Shown: positions 1-10,778 of the stretch, piece after piece
Layout: each line of letters starts with the position of its first letter
How positions within the stretch are numbered: position 1 is the stretch's first letter
Assembly (NCBI GenBank): GCA_002708905.1
Contig: PAPM01000039.1
Span: forward strand, 62,001-126,000
Source of the DNA: Pseudomonadales bacterium
GTDB lineage: Bacteria > Pseudomonadota > Gammaproteobacteria > Pseudomonadales > Ketobacteraceae
Direction of reading: 5' to 3'
DNA: 64,000 bases
Notes under the pieces: generated by a model
Told to the model about the DNA's origin: nothing
The model's database searches: none
What the model saw: the letters and a program-made list of their open reading frames with translations, nothing else
Program-made: the position numbers and the translations under genes

Positions 1-395
1 ACCAGGGAGGCATTTTCAATGGGGGTATCCTGGATATCCTCACAACGCATTTCCACCCTGGAGGGCGACAGGTCAGCCGCCACATTGCTGCGACAGCGCT
101 CAATCATGGGTTCGGAGTTGTCCACGGCCACCAGAGTCACGTCCGGCGCCTGGATATGGCGCCGCAATGCCAGAGTGGCCGCCCCCTGTGAACACCCCAG
201 GTCATAAACACGGGAGCCCGGGGTCACCAGGGAACTGGCAAACACCCCCAACATGGCGATGACGGTTTCATAGCCGGGCACAGAACGGCGGATCATATCG
301 GGAAAGACACTGGCCACCTGCTCATCAAAGGCGAAATCCACCAGATGGGTCAGGGGTTTGGCAAACAGGTTGTCCTGGGAAGGTTTGTCACTCAT
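1..395 (-). CDS. cmoA: Carboxy-S-adenosyl-L-methionine synthase CmoA (3' part cut by window edge)
   Basis: CmoA converts SAM and prephenate to carboxy-SAM, used by CmoB for the cmo5U34 wobble modification of tRNA. The visible 131 codons start at the ATG at 395 and contain FPDMIRRSVPGYE and the SAM-binding motif VYDLGCSQGAATL, followed by DNSEPMIERCR. The order and spacing match E. coli CmoA as I remember it. The gene runs off the left edge in frame, so roughly the last half is missing from the window. Family call is confident; the partner cmoB would be expected just outside. Confidence 0.93.
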   Translation of the reverse strand, partial: MSDKPSQDNLFAKPLTHLVDFAFDEQVASVFPDMIRRSVPGYETVIAMLGVFASSLVTPGSRVYDLGCSQGAATLALRRHIQAPDVTLVAVDNSEPMIERCRSNVAADLSPSRVEMRCEDIQDTPIENASL

Positions 396-495
396 GGAGA
401 TTCGGGGTTACCTGGGCAGAATGGCGCCATTCTAGCCCGAGGCAACCCCATTGCCAAACAGGACGGGAGGTCCGTTTGGCATTACGCTTAGCAGA

Positions 496-1185
496 TCAGC
501 GCTCGGCGGAGATCAAAAGGGTATCGAAGTAATTGGCCAGGTGCAGTAACTGCTCGTCATCCAGCTTCTTGAAAACCTTGTTGACCACCCCGTGACCTGC
601 GGCCTGGCAGGTAGCAATGGCGCCATCGGCAATCTTACGCACCACAAAACCATGCTTGAGCTTGTTGATGGCTTCCTTCATCAAGCCTTCCAGCAGGATA
701 TCCACGGTCATGGACATCAACGTGCTCAACTCAGCCCGGTTTTCTTCAACCTTACCTGCACGAACCCCTTCCACCACATTCTTCATGCGAATATAGGTCG
801 CCTCATCCAACTCACAGCCGGTACAGGCCTTGCCGTTGGAAGATTGGTGATCCCGCACGTAGATATCATCCACGAACTCGATCATGGGGGTCAGCTCTTC
901 ATTCGTGCGCTTTTTCAACAGCTGAGGCACCAGCATCTTGGCAGTCTTGCCAATGACATCGGCGGTGGAATGGATCACCTTGGTGGCCATTTTGCTCAGG
1001 CCCAGGGCATCCACGGTATCCACCAGGAACGCGCTCAACATTTCCGGGATGAAGTAATCCATGGTGGATTCCATCAACGGAATGTGACTGTCTTTTGCGC
1101 CATTCTCATGGCGTTGCAGCAATTCGATAGCGGCCCCTTCCAGATCCTTGGAAGATGCAAACGCCAGATAATATTTGGTCGGCAT
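496..1185 (-). CDS. Hypothetical protein, 229 aa
   Basis: Not recognised. I chose the ATG at 1185 (MPTKYYLAF) because AGGA sits about 9 bases upstream; an in-frame ATG at 1245 would add 20 residues that look non-coding and would overlap the region just after the acyl-CoA dehydrogenase. The protein is soluble and mostly helical, with no signal peptide or clear membrane segment. It has a CTGCEL pair of cysteines near the middle. It lies 70 bases downstream of the acyl-CoA dehydrogenase on the same strand, so co-transcription with the dehydrogenase/SDR pair is plausible. No function is assigned. Confidence 0.8.
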   Translation of the reverse strand: MPTKYYLAFASSKDLEGAAIELLQRHENGAKDSHIPLMESTMDYFIPEMLSAFLVDTVDALGLSKMATKVIHSTADVIGKTAKMLVPQLLKKRTNEELTPMIEFVDDIYVRDHQSSNGKACTGCELDEATYIRMKNVVEGVRAGKVEENRAELSTLMSMTVDILLEGLMKEAINKLKHGFVVRKIADGAIATCQAAGHGVVNKVFKKLDDEQLLHLANYFDTLLISAER

Positions 1186-1255
1186 GTTTTCAGTTCCTGT
1201 TTTTTGTTGTTTGCCAGTGAATGACGACATCAGGCCATCATCCACTCCCCTTTAT

Positions 1256-2455
1256 TTATACGCCCCACTTAAAGAAGTCGTGTTTTTCCGACAGATAGTA
1301 TTTGGACAGTACCATCTTGTGGATCTCAGACGCACCATCCACAAGGCGGGCCTGACGGGCATAGCGGTAGATCCACTCGATAATGGTGTCCTTAGAATAA
1401 CCGCGGGCACCGCACAATTGAATGGCTGTATCGGCCGCCTTGTGCAGCGTGTCGGCCACTTGGATCTTGGCAATGGAGATTTCCTTACGGGCAAAATCAC
1501 CCTGATCCAGTTTCCAGGCTGCATTCATGGTGAGCAACCGGCCGATGTGAATCTCTTTGGCCACATCGCCCATCATCCATTGCACACCTTCATGGCCGGA
1601 CAGAGTGGTACCAAAGCTCATGCGGTTTTCCACATAACCACCGGCGATTTCCATGCAGCGCTTGGCCAGACCCAGCCAACGCATACAGTGGGTCAAACGG
1701 GCCGTACCCAAGCGGATCTGGGTGACTTTCAAGCCGTCACCGATGTTCAGCAAACGGTTTTCGTCAGGGATTTCCAGGCCGTCGAATTTCAGCTCGCAGT
1801 GGCCACCATGCTCTTCCGGCCCCATGATGGGAATGCGACGGATGATCTCCCAGCCGGGCTGATCCTTATCGAACAAAAAGGCGGTGAGGCCTTTGCGTTC
1901 ATCATCGGAAGTCTTGGCAATCAGGATAAAGGTTTGTGCACCCTCGGCACCGGTGATGAACCACTTACGGCCGTTGATGATCCACTTGTCACCCACCTTT
2001 TCAGCGCGGGTGTAAGTGAGGCTGGGATCGGAGCCGCAACCACCATCCGGTTCAGTCATGGCAAAAGCGGAACGCACCTTGCCGTCGATGATGGGCTGCA
2101 GCCATTTATCCTTTTGCTCTTCGCTCAGGATCTTGTTGAGTACGATCATGTTGCCGTCATCGGGTGGCGCGCAATTAAAGGCCACCGGACCAAAGGGTGA
2201 ACGGGCAGCCTCTTCGTACAACGCCGCCATACCCACTACGCCCAACTCACGACCACCACGCTCTTTCGGCAATTGGAAACCCCACAGGCCCTGGGCCTTG
2301 GCTTTCTCACGCAGCTCCGCCACCACGCTTTCCTTGAGGTTTTCGTGCTCATCAAAGTTGGCCTGGTCGGATTCCAGGGGAATCACTTCTTTTTCAACGA
2401 AGTCCCGCACCTGCAGGCGCGTGCTTTCGATTTCATCTGATAATGTAAAGTCCAT
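1256..2455 (-). CDS. Acyl-CoA dehydrogenase, ACAD10/11-like
   Basis: FAD-dependent alpha,beta-dehydrogenation of an acyl-CoA thioester, 399 aa, the usual length. N-terminal helical domain (about 1-125), the beta domain with AFAMTEPDGGCGSDP (flavin/substrate contacts), then the C-terminal helical domain with QLCGARGYSKD. In the catalytic segment VDGASEIH near the C terminus, Asp373 stands where MCAD-type enzymes carry the base Glu. That is also seen in the ACAD10/11 group (ADGPDEVH), which suggests a 3- or 4-hydroxyacyl or otherwise unusual substrate. The SDR gene lies 51 bases upstream on the same strand, likely one operon. Exact substrate unknown. Confidence 0.92.
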   Translation of the reverse strand: MDFTLSDEIESTRLQVRDFVEKEVIPLESDQANFDEHENLKESVVAELREKAKAQGLWGFQLPKERGGRELGVVGMAALYEEAARSPFGPVAFNCAPPDDGNMIVLNKILSEEQKDKWLQPIIDGKVRSAFAMTEPDGGCGSDPSLTYTRAEKVGDKWIINGRKWFITGAEGAQTFILIAKTSDDERKGLTAFLFDKDQPGWEIIRRIPIMGPEEHGGHCELKFDGLEIPDENRLLNIGDGLKVTQIRLGTARLTHCMRWLGLAKRCMEIAGGYVENRMSFGTTLSGHEGVQWMMGDVAKEIHIGRLLTMNAAWKLDQGDFARKEISIAKIQVADTLHKAADTAIQLCGARGYSKDTIIEWIYRYARQARLVDGASEIHKMVLSKYYLSEKHDFFKWGV

Positions 2456-2506
2456 ACAACCCTCTGTAAAAAACGCTAAATAGCAAACAAAAATTAAATT
2501 ACTGCG

Positions 2507-3277
2507 TTAAATCTTGGTTACCGCATGACCGCCGTCCACAGAAATCACTGAGCCGGTCATATAACGGGACGCATCCGAAGCCAACAGCAGCAACGGCCCC
2601 AACAGGTCTTCGATTTTGCCCAGCTGCTTTTGCGGAATGCGCTGGATCATGCGCTTGCCGCCTTCGGTTTCAAAATAATCACGGTTGATATCGGTAAGGA
2701 TATAGCCCGGCGCCAGGGCGTTTACCCGAATGCCGTAGTCCGCCAGCTCCAGGGCCATGGCCTTGGTCAGCTGGATCAAACCGGCTTTGGAGGCGCTGTA
2801 ATGGGAAAGGTAACTGGTGACCCGCAGCCCCAGCACTGACGCCACATTGATGATGGAACCGTGCTTACCCTGCTCGTTCATGCGGCGGGCACCTTCCTGG
2901 GCCACCAAAAAAGCGCCTTTCAGGTTGGTATCCAACACCTTGTCCCAGTCTTCTTCGGTAATCTTCAGGAAGGGGGCGGACAGGCCGATACCGGCATTGT
3001 TGACCACCACATCCACACAACCGAAGGCCGCTTCCGCCTGATCATAGGCTTCCAAGATGGAGGTCTTATCCGCTACGTCCATGGTCACCGCCAGGCAACG
3101 GCCACCGTCATTCTCAATCTGCTCTTCCAATGCCAGCAACGGGTCCCGGCGCCGTGCCGCCACCACCAGTTTGGCCCCCTGGCGGGCCAGGAACGGCGCA
3201 AACATCTGGCCAAACCCGCTGGATGCCCCGGTCACCAAAACCACTTTACCTTCAAGGCTGAAATTCACATCAGTCAT
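2507..3277 (-). CDS. Short-chain dehydrogenase/reductase (classical SDR)
   Basis: NAD(P)(H)-dependent oxidoreductase, 256 aa. The cofactor motif TGASSGFG is at 16-23, NNAG at 93-96, and the catalytic set Ser147, Tyr160 and Lys164 (YSASK) is complete. The C terminus ends SVISVDGGHAV, the usual SDR closing strand. It is the upstream gene of a same-strand pair with the acyl-CoA dehydrogenase, so a 3-hydroxyacyl-CoA or related alcohol/ketone step is likely. Substrate is inference only. Confidence 0.93.
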   Translation of the reverse strand: MTDVNFSLEGKVVLVTGASSGFGQMFAPFLARQGAKLVVAARRRDPLLALEEQIENDGGRCLAVTMDVADKTSILEAYDQAEAAFGCVDVVVNNAGIGLSAPFLKITEEDWDKVLDTNLKGAFLVAQEGARRMNEQGKHGSIINVASVLGLRVTSYLSHYSASKAGLIQLTKAMALELADYGIRVNALAPGYILTDINRDYFETEGGKRMIQRIPQKQLGKIEDLLGPLLLLASDASRYMTGSVISVDGGHAVTKI

Positions 3278-3442
3278 GGATTATCCTTATTTCTCTAGCT
3301 GGAATGGCCCCGAGCATACGTGAAAGGCGAATTCAATCCAATTGACCTGACAGACAGAATAGTAGCCGCAGGTGACAAACTGGCGGTATTCAGCAGCTAC
3401 CTCCAGCGTGTAAAATGCAGGGCCCGGTGATTCCCTGATCGA

Positions 3443-5458
3443 GTGCAGTCCGTGAGCCAGTTAAACCCCCGTCAATCCGAAGCCGTTCACCATATTGACG
3501 GCCCCCTGCTGGTGCTGGCCGGGGCGGGCTCAGGCAAGACCAGTGTGATCACCCGCAAGATCGCCCACCTGATCCAGAACTGCGAAATCCCCGCCCACCG
3601 CATCGTGGCGGTCACCTTCACCAACAAAGCCGCCCGGGAAATGAAAGAGCGGGTAAGCCAACTGGTGAAAGGCAAACAGGCCCGGGGGCTGACCGTCTCC
3701 ACCTTTCATAACCTGGGGCTCAACATCATCCGCAAGGAACTGCAGCACCTGGGCCTGAAAAACGGCTTCTCCATTTTTGACGACCAGGACAGCCGCACCC
3801 TGCTTACAGAATTACTGCACCGGGATTCTGATGTGGGTGCCGACGAGATTGATTACATACGCCATACCATCAGCAACTGGAAGAATGATCTGGTAACGCC
3901 CTCCCAGGCCATCTCCCGCGCCAACGACGAAGATGAGATGCGGGCAGCACAAACCTACGCCCAATACGACCGCATGCTGCGGGCCTACAATGCGGTAGAT
4001 TTCGATGACCTGATCCTGTTGCCCACCCTTATGTTCCGGGACAACGAAGAGGTGCTGGAGCGCTGGCGCAACCGTATCTATTACATGCTGGTGGATGAAT
4101 ACCAGGACACCAACACCTCGCAATATCTGTTGGTACGTTTGCTGGTCGGCAAACGCGCCCGCTTCACCGTGGTGGGGGACGACGACCAGTCCATCTACGC
4201 CTGGCGCGGTGCCCGCCCGGAAAACCTGGCGCAACTGGCCCAGGACTATCCCTCGTTAAAAGTCATCAAGCTGGAACAGAATTACCGATCCTCCGGCCGT
4301 ATCCTGAAATGCGCCAACCAGGTGATTGCCAACAACCCCCACGTGTTTGAAAAGAAGCTGTGGAGTGAACACGGTTATGGTGATCCCATTCGGGTGATGC
4401 GTTGTCGCAGTGAAGATCACGAGGCAGAAAAAGTTGCCAGCGAAATCCTCAATCAACACCTGCAGAAAAAGCGCCCGTTCAAGGATTTTGCTGTGCTGTA
4501 CCGGGGCAATCACCAATCCCGCATTATTGAATTGAAACTGCAGCAGTTTCAGGTGCCTTACAAAGTCAGCGGCGGCAGCTCCTTCTTCTCCAAAGCGGAG
4601 ATCAAGGACATCATGGCCTACCTGCGCCTGATCATGAACAGCGATGACGACAACGCGTTCCTGCGCATCGTGAACACACCACGGCGGGAACTGGGGCCCA
4701 CCACGTTGGAAAAACTGGGGGAATACGCCCAGGGCCGCGAGCGCAGCCTGTTTTCCGTCAGTTGCGAAATGGGTCTGGCGGAAACCTTAAAGGCTAAACA
4801 GTATTCCATGTTGAAACGTTTTCACGACTGGATTGAAGAAACCCGGGAAAATATCCAACGCGGCAACGCGGTGGCGGCCATCAAACAGATGATCCGCGAC
4901 ATCGACTACGAAAACTGGTTAACCGAGCAATCCTCCAGCCCGAAGATGGCGGAAAAACGCATGGAGAACGTCTGGCAACTGGTGAGTTCCATCGAACGCA
5001 TGCTGGAAAAAGCCGACGACGAAAACGACGTGCAAAGCGTGATCGGAAAATTGATCCTGTTTGATATCCTGGAACAACAGAAAGAAGAGGATGACTCCGA
5101 CCGGGTGCAGTTGATGACACTGCACGCATCAAAGGGACTGGAATTCCCCTATGTGTTTTTAATGGGCATGGAAGAGGAACTGCTGCCCCATCGCTCCAGC
5201 ATTGAAGAAGACAACATCGAAGAAGAACGCCGCCTGATGTACGTGGGCATTACACGGGCCAAGCGGGAATTGACCATGAGCTACACCGCCAAACGCAAAC
5301 AGTACGGTGAAGAGTTTGAACCCACCCCCAGCCGCTTTTTGGATGAAATGCCGCAGGATGATCTGGCCTGGGAAGGACGCGGTTTTGAGAAATCAAAGGA
5401 GGAAAAGCAGGAGATTGGGAATGCGCATTTGGCGAATTTGAAGAATTTGTTTGATTGA
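3443..5458 (+). CDS. rep: ATP-dependent DNA helicase Rep
   Basis: Superfamily 1A 3'-5' helicase that removes proteins ahead of the replication fork and helps restart. 671 aa from the GTG at 3443; a second GTG at 3452 (start MSQLNPRQ) fits the E. coli N terminus better, so the true start may be there. Walker A AGAGSGKT (26-33), FTNKAAREM motif Ia, DEYQDTN Walker B, VVGDDDQSIYAWRGA motif III, LEQNYRSSG motif IV, LMTLHASKGLEFP motif V and ERRLMYVGITRA motif VI are all intact. Length and order match Rep rather than UvrD. It is a single gene on its strand. Confidence 0.97.
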   Translation: MQSVSQLNPRQSEAVHHIDGPLLVLAGAGSGKTSVITRKIAHLIQNCEIPAHRIVAVTFTNKAAREMKERVSQLVKGKQARGLTVSTFHNLGLNIIRKELQHLGLKNGFSIFDDQDSRTLLTELLHRDSDVGADEIDYIRHTISNWKNDLVTPSQAISRANDEDEMRAAQTYAQYDRMLRAYNAVDFDDLILLPTLMFRDNEEVLERWRNRIYYMLVDEYQDTNTSQYLLVRLLVGKRARFTVVGDDDQSIYAWRGARPENLAQLAQDYPSLKVIKLEQNYRSSGRILKCANQVIANNPHVFEKKLWSEHGYGDPIRVMRCRSEDHEAEKVASEILNQHLQKKRPFKDFAVLYRGNHQSRIIELKLQQFQVPYKVSGGSSFFSKAEIKDIMAYLRLIMNSDDDNAFLRIVNTPRRELGPTTLEKLGEYAQGRERSLFSVSCEMGLAETLKAKQYSMLKRFHDWIEETRENIQRGNAVAAIKQMIRDIDYENWLTEQSSSPKMAEKRMENVWQLVSSIERMLEKADDENDVQSVIGKLILFDILEQQKEEDDSDRVQLMTLHASKGLEFPYVFLMGMEEELLPHRSSIEEDNIEEERRLMYVGITRAKRELTMSYTAKRKQYGEEFEPTPSRFLDEMPQDDLAWEGRGFEKSKEEKQEIGNAHLANLKNLFD

Positions 5459-5473
5459 TTGGGGGCCTTTGTA

Positions 5474-5510
5474 GTTAGCCAAATCGATTTTAAAAATCAG
5501 GATAGCTAAC
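5474..5510. repeat. Inverted repeat between rep and the AlbA_2 gene (terminator or attC-like end)
   Basis: GTTAGC at 5474-5479 pairs with GCTAAC at 5505-5510, and inside lies a second palindrome, GATTTTAAAAATC (5486-5498). It sits 16 bases after the rep stop and just after the end of the convergent gene. It could act as a bidirectional terminator. Its outer arms also resemble the GTTRRRY/RYYYAAC core boxes of an attC site, which would make it the left boundary of the AT-rich island. The sequence does not separate the two readings. Confidence 0.5.
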
Positions 5511-5518
5511 GAGTGCTG

Positions 5519-6550
5519 CTACTTATGCATATGCACGCCTAATATGGCTTCCGCAATTGAGCGCGACTCGTCGCCAGACAAAGTATTATTCAAAGTCTTT
5601 TGCCTGAATAACTCATATTGTTCAGATATTAATGCAGCACTGTTACCCACCTCAAACCTATACTGTTCGCAATTTGAAGCACCAACAGTACCCGTTATCA
5701 ACAGTGCTTTGTCAAAAGGAGGGCTCAACGTCAAATGCACTACATATGGCTGAAGATTTGCACCTGGCGGCAATCTAACGCCAGCTCGTGTGATTGAACT
5801 CAGCTGCATATCAAATTCTTTCATTATGGCCCAATTCTCATGATCAGGCGTTTCGAACTTAATTTTACATCCCTGCCCAGGCACTTGTTGAAAGCGACAA
5901 ATTGCAAATAAGTCACTAGCTATACCTGGCCCCCTATTATGTAACATGATCCCAAAACTAATAGACAGATTAGGATAACTAAAACTTGGTTTTGAAAGAA
6001 TAAAATGGTTAAAAACATGCGGCTGCGGCCTTCTACCAAACATCCCGGCGAGCACATCATGAGGGGTAGGAACAAAACTAGATCCAGCCCTAATATAGTA
6101 ATGTTTATTTTGGACAGATTGATGTGGCGAATGGATACTTCTAGGGATTAGCGTAATTACATACCCTTCACCATTTTTCTCTTCTATCACATGGTTTTCT
6201 ATGCCTGAATGTGGCGGGATAGTACAACCCGATACAACCCCTTCAAGCAAACTTCGAAAGCGTTTCGGATCTTTTATTGGGTAAAGCGAGTGTGCAACAT
6301 CGGCGCCGGTTGAATCGTTAGAGCAATCTACCCCCCAAACAATCACGCCACCCTCAGAATTTCCAAACCCTGAAATACATTTTGATAGATTTTCTCTATC
6401 CTTGTTATGCAGCTTTGCCCCCGATCCGTTATCAGCAGATCTCTTAAAATCGAGAAACAACTCTTCCGAAACTCTATCCTCAACAAAGAACTTTAGCGCG
6501 CTCATTCCTTCAGTTTTTATTCTTTCAAAGATATCTCTTCCTCTGCTCAT
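5519..6550 (-). CDS. AlbA_2/Schlafen-type putative nucleic-acid-binding protein
   Basis: 343 aa, cytosolic. The N-terminal part (about 25-150) has the AlbA_2 pattern: EELFLDFKRS, then ENLSKCISGFGNSEGGVIVWGVD, then a strand/helix region ending HYYIRAGSSFVPTP. Proteins with this fold occur as transcriptional regulators and in prokaryotic defence systems; the C-terminal half is not recognised. The ATG at 6550 has a strong AGGAGG and follows the attC-like site by only 23 bases, the usual layout of an integron cassette. Base composition is clearly more AT-rich than rep. No function beyond putative DNA/RNA binding is claimed. Confidence 0.82.
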   Translation of the reverse strand: MSRGRDIFERIKTEGMSALKFFVEDRVSEELFLDFKRSADNGSGAKLHNKDRENLSKCISGFGNSEGGVIVWGVDCSNDSTGADVAHSLYPIKDPKRFRSLLEGVVSGCTIPPHSGIENHVIEEKNGEGYVITLIPRSIHSPHQSVQNKHYYIRAGSSFVPTPHDVLAGMFGRRPQPHVFNHFILSKPSFSYPNLSISFGIMLHNRGPGIASDLFAICRFQQVPGQGCKIKFETPDHENWAIMKEFDMQLSSITRAGVRLPPGANLQPYVVHLTLSPPFDKALLITGTVGASNCEQYRFEVGNSAALISEQYELFRQKTLNNTLSGDESRSIAEAILGVHMHK

Positions 6551-6573
6551 CAGATCCTCCTAAGCACCCACGC

Positions 6574-6628
6574 GCATAACGAGGCTGGAGAAAAACTCCG
6601 GTCTCTAATAATCTCAATTTCACTATGC
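6574..6628 (-). other. attC-like recombination site (55 bp)
   Basis: Read on the minus strand, the site opens with GCATAGT (6628-6622) and closes with GTTATGC (6580-6574), which pair at six of seven positions. GTTATGC fits the integron R' consensus GTTRRRY loosely and matches the first box of Vibrio repeats. Inside, GGAG-TTTTT-CTCC forms a short hairpin. Aligned without gaps to the site at 38394-38448, 44 of 55 positions are identical. It lies directly 5' of the AlbA_2 gene and 3' of the HEPN-like gene, as expected for a cassette junction. Confidence 0.68.
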
Positions 6629-6832
6629 GCTCCTACGCAAACTAATCACGATTTCCGCACCGAATCCACACAAACATTCACGTAACAGCGCCATTTTTCA
6701 TGCGTATTGAAGCAGCAAAAATGTGTCTCTAGTTTCCCTACGGCCTCGACGCACGCATCACAGGACACAACGGAGTAGATACAATGGTAGTGCGTAGCTC
6801 ACCGGTGGCACTTAGCTGGCTTCCCAAGCATG
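6629..6832. other. Intergenic spacer 3' of the HEPN-like gene
   Basis: About 200 bases between the HEPN-like stop codon and the attC-like site. No ORF of useful length with a ribosome binding site is visible on either strand. It may be part of the same cassette's 3' tail. I see no clear terminator. Confidence 0.4.
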
Positions 6833-7591
6833 CTATAACTTTGATTCAGATCGGCCACTTACACTATCGACATATGCTGCGACCTGATCATAATAGCCAT
6901 TTGCTTCCTCATTGGTAATACTGAATTCCGCACGCAAATAACGAGCCGATGCTCGTAAGTTTCGTAGCATATTGAATGCACTTACGTGATTGGCGTCTAT
7001 ATTTCCCAACTTATTTTCAGCATTAATTTTGCGATGAACCATATCATGAGATTTTGCTTCTAAAATAGATTTATCAGGCCGACCTAGCAGATAGGCTTTT
7101 GAGGCTAATTCTGATGCACTATGCAAACTGTCAATCGCGGCGCGATAATAGCCTACATCAATACAGCTTTTAGCTGCATGAAGAAACTCCTTAGCTGCCG
7201 ACAAATGCTCTTGGGATGATTTTTTATTGTAAATGAAGTCGAACGTTACGCACCATTTATCGCCTAAATAGAATAAAGTTGCGTGTCCATTATCACGGTC
7301 GTCGTCATCCAACTCAAACTTTTCAACACCATCTAACTGGCTTAAATCAACAAGATCGCCAGCAGCAACAGGCGTATCAATAGGCTTAGATAGGCTAGCT
7401 ATCATTCTACCTTTAACTTCACCATTTAAACGCACATCTGGCTCTCGCCCGCCAACATAGAATATGATTTGAGCCATTTGAATATTAAATGGTTTTTCTA
7501 AACCACCTTCATTTTGGCGCGCCTGAATCTCTGGGATCACCCATATTTCCATAAGGTTGTTTAGTAAATTTTGCTCAAATGAATATACCAC
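6833..7591 (-). CDS. HEPN-like domain protein, 252 aa
   Basis: The C-terminal half has the helical pattern of HEPN proteins: SAAKEFLHAAKSCIDVGYYR, AAIDSLHSASELASKAYLL, and a later RNLRASARYLRAEF helix. I do not see a clean R-x4-6-H catalytic motif, so it may be a non-nuclease or antitoxin-type HEPN. The N-terminal half (1-120) is beta-rich and unrecognised. The start is a GTG at 7591; the leader repeat's TTAG core lies about 20 bases upstream. With the AlbA_2 gene it forms a two-gene AT-rich island. A defence or toxin-antitoxin role is inference from domain types only. Confidence 0.72.
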   Translation of the reverse strand: MVYSFEQNLLNNLMEIWVIPEIQARQNEGGLEKPFNIQMAQIIFYVGGREPDVRLNGEVKGRMIASLSKPIDTPVAAGDLVDLSQLDGVEKFELDDDDRDNGHATLFYLGDKWCVTFDFIYNKKSSQEHLSAAKEFLHAAKSCIDVGYYRAAIDSLHSASELASKAYLLGRPDKSILEAKSHDMVHRKINAENKLGNIDANHVSAFNMLRNLRASARYLRAEFSITNEEANGYYDQVAAYVDSVSGRSESKL

Positions 7592-7610
7592 TCTGTGAGA
7601 ACCTATTTTG

Positions 7611-7790
7611 CTCTAACAACTTAGTGAACCGAACCTTTTCGAGATACCCAAGTCCAATTCTACTAACTCTCTGATTTAATAAAATTAACATACACCACAG
7701 GTTATAAATTAATCTGGCAAATGCCGAAGGTTCCGAGACAACCAAACTTATAGTCTTTCTTTACGCTACTGCTGTCTACTGTATATATGT
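7611..7790 (-). repeat. Leader repeat, copy A (inverted relative to copy B at 32945-33187)
   Basis: Read on the minus strand, the first ~85 bases contain AAAGAAAGACTATAA followed by GGAACCTTCGG and ATTTGC. The last ~50 contain TATCTCGAAAAGGTTCGG and TTCACTAAGTTGTTAGAG. Copy B on the plus strand has the same blocks in the same order (GGAACCTCCGG, ATATCTCGAAAGGTTCGG, TTCATTAAGTTGTTAGCA), with extra repeats between them. Both end 20-30 bases ahead of the first gene of an AT-rich island. It may be an attI-like or long attC-like leader, or a promoter region. Confidence 0.65.
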
Positions 7791-7816
7791 GCAGACCCCC
7801 GGCCTTAACTGTATCC

Positions 7817-8899
7817 TCAATCCACCTCAACCTGCCCACCGATGGGCAGGGTTATAAACTCACCCTGCTCCAGCGCGCCGGACGCCACCGCCTCCACCAG
7901 TTTCTGCCTGGGCTCATCCAGAGGCTCAGCAGACAACTGAAACGTTGACCAGTGCATACCAATGCTGAAACGGGAACCAATATCATTGTGAATCTGTACG
8001 GCTTCTTCCGGGTTCACGTGGGATGCCTGCATAAACCAGCGCGGGGCATAGGCGCCGATGGGTATCAACGCCAGATCAACCTGCGGCCACTTTTCACCGA
8101 TCTGTTTGAATTGCACATTGTTGTAACCGGTATCGCCGCCAAACCAAATGGTGCGTTTAGAATTGGAATTTAGAGACCATTCCAACATCCAGCTTGCCCA
8201 CAGGGTCTGGTTACGATCAAACAAACCCCGCCCTGACCAATGCTGACAAGGTGTCGCGGTAAAGCGGATCGGGCCCTCGGCCCAATGCTGCCACCAGTCC
8301 AGCTCATGCACGCGGGCCGCATCGATTCCCAAATCCACAAACCATTCTTTTAGTCCCAGGGGCACGATGTATTGGGGTTGATTGCCAAGGTGTTCAATAC
8401 TGAACGCATCCAGATGGTCATAGTGATTATGGGAAATGATCACATAGTCGATGGCCGGCAGTTCCTCCACGGCATAGGGCATGGGCGCCAAGCGTTCAGG
8501 ACCGACAAAACCGATAGGGGACGCCCGCTGTGACAGGATAGGATCGGTCAGCACCCGCACGCCGTTGGACTCCAGCAGAAACGTAGAGTGGCCCAACCAG
8601 GTAACGGTCAATGGCGCACTGACTGCAGACAAATCCACTAATTGCTCTGCCACCTGAATCTGATCCAGCTCCTCAGTGTGATCCGCGAAGGGTTCAGAGC
8701 TGAACCAACGCATTTTAATGAAGTCAAAGACGTTCTTGTCATTGGGTGGGCCATAGGGATTCACATAGCCACCTTCCCCATGGTGCTCCGGCTCGGGCTT
8801 CAACACGTCGGTAGGCGTCGACGTGGAACAGGCCATCAACCCAAAGACAAATAACGTAATTCTGACAACCCCGCGCCTCACTGCGTTCACCCGCTGCAT
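7817..8899 (-). CDS. MBL-fold metal-dependent hydrolase, NAPE-PLD/UlaG-like lipoprotein
   Basis: 360 aa with an N-terminal lipoprotein signal (hydrophobic stretch ending LMAC at about 20-24), so probably anchored on the periplasmic side of a membrane. The metallo-beta-lactamase fold is shown by TWLGHSTFLLE, LTDPILSQRASP, the zinc motif SHNHYDHLD (HxHxDH), WFGGDTGYN and the late GMHWSTF histidine. The group includes NAPE-PLD-type phosphodiesterases. Substrate unknown. It is divergent from atpD, with 77 bases between the starts. Confidence 0.9.
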   Translation of the reverse strand: MQRVNAVRRGVVRITLFVFGLMACSTSTPTDVLKPEPEHHGEGGYVNPYGPPNDKNVFDFIKMRWFSSEPFADHTEELDQIQVAEQLVDLSAVSAPLTVTWLGHSTFLLESNGVRVLTDPILSQRASPIGFVGPERLAPMPYAVEELPAIDYVIISHNHYDHLDAFSIEHLGNQPQYIVPLGLKEWFVDLGIDAARVHELDWWQHWAEGPIRFTATPCQHWSGRGLFDRNQTLWASWMLEWSLNSNSKRTIWFGGDTGYNNVQFKQIGEKWPQVDLALIPIGAYAPRWFMQASHVNPEEAVQIHNDIGSRFSIGMHWSTFQLSAEPLDEPRQKLVEAVASGALEQGEFITLPIGGQVEVD

Positions 8900-8925
8900 C
8901 CTTGATACATATCACCAACCGATAG

Positions 8926-10774
<1,849 letters not shown>

Positions 10775-10778
<4 letters not shown>

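Noticed and set aside
1175-2200. Long plus-strand ORF of 341 aa opposite the acyl-CoA dehydrogenase
   Set aside because: Antisense shadow of a gene with clear family motifs; no ribosome binding site or recognisable domain.
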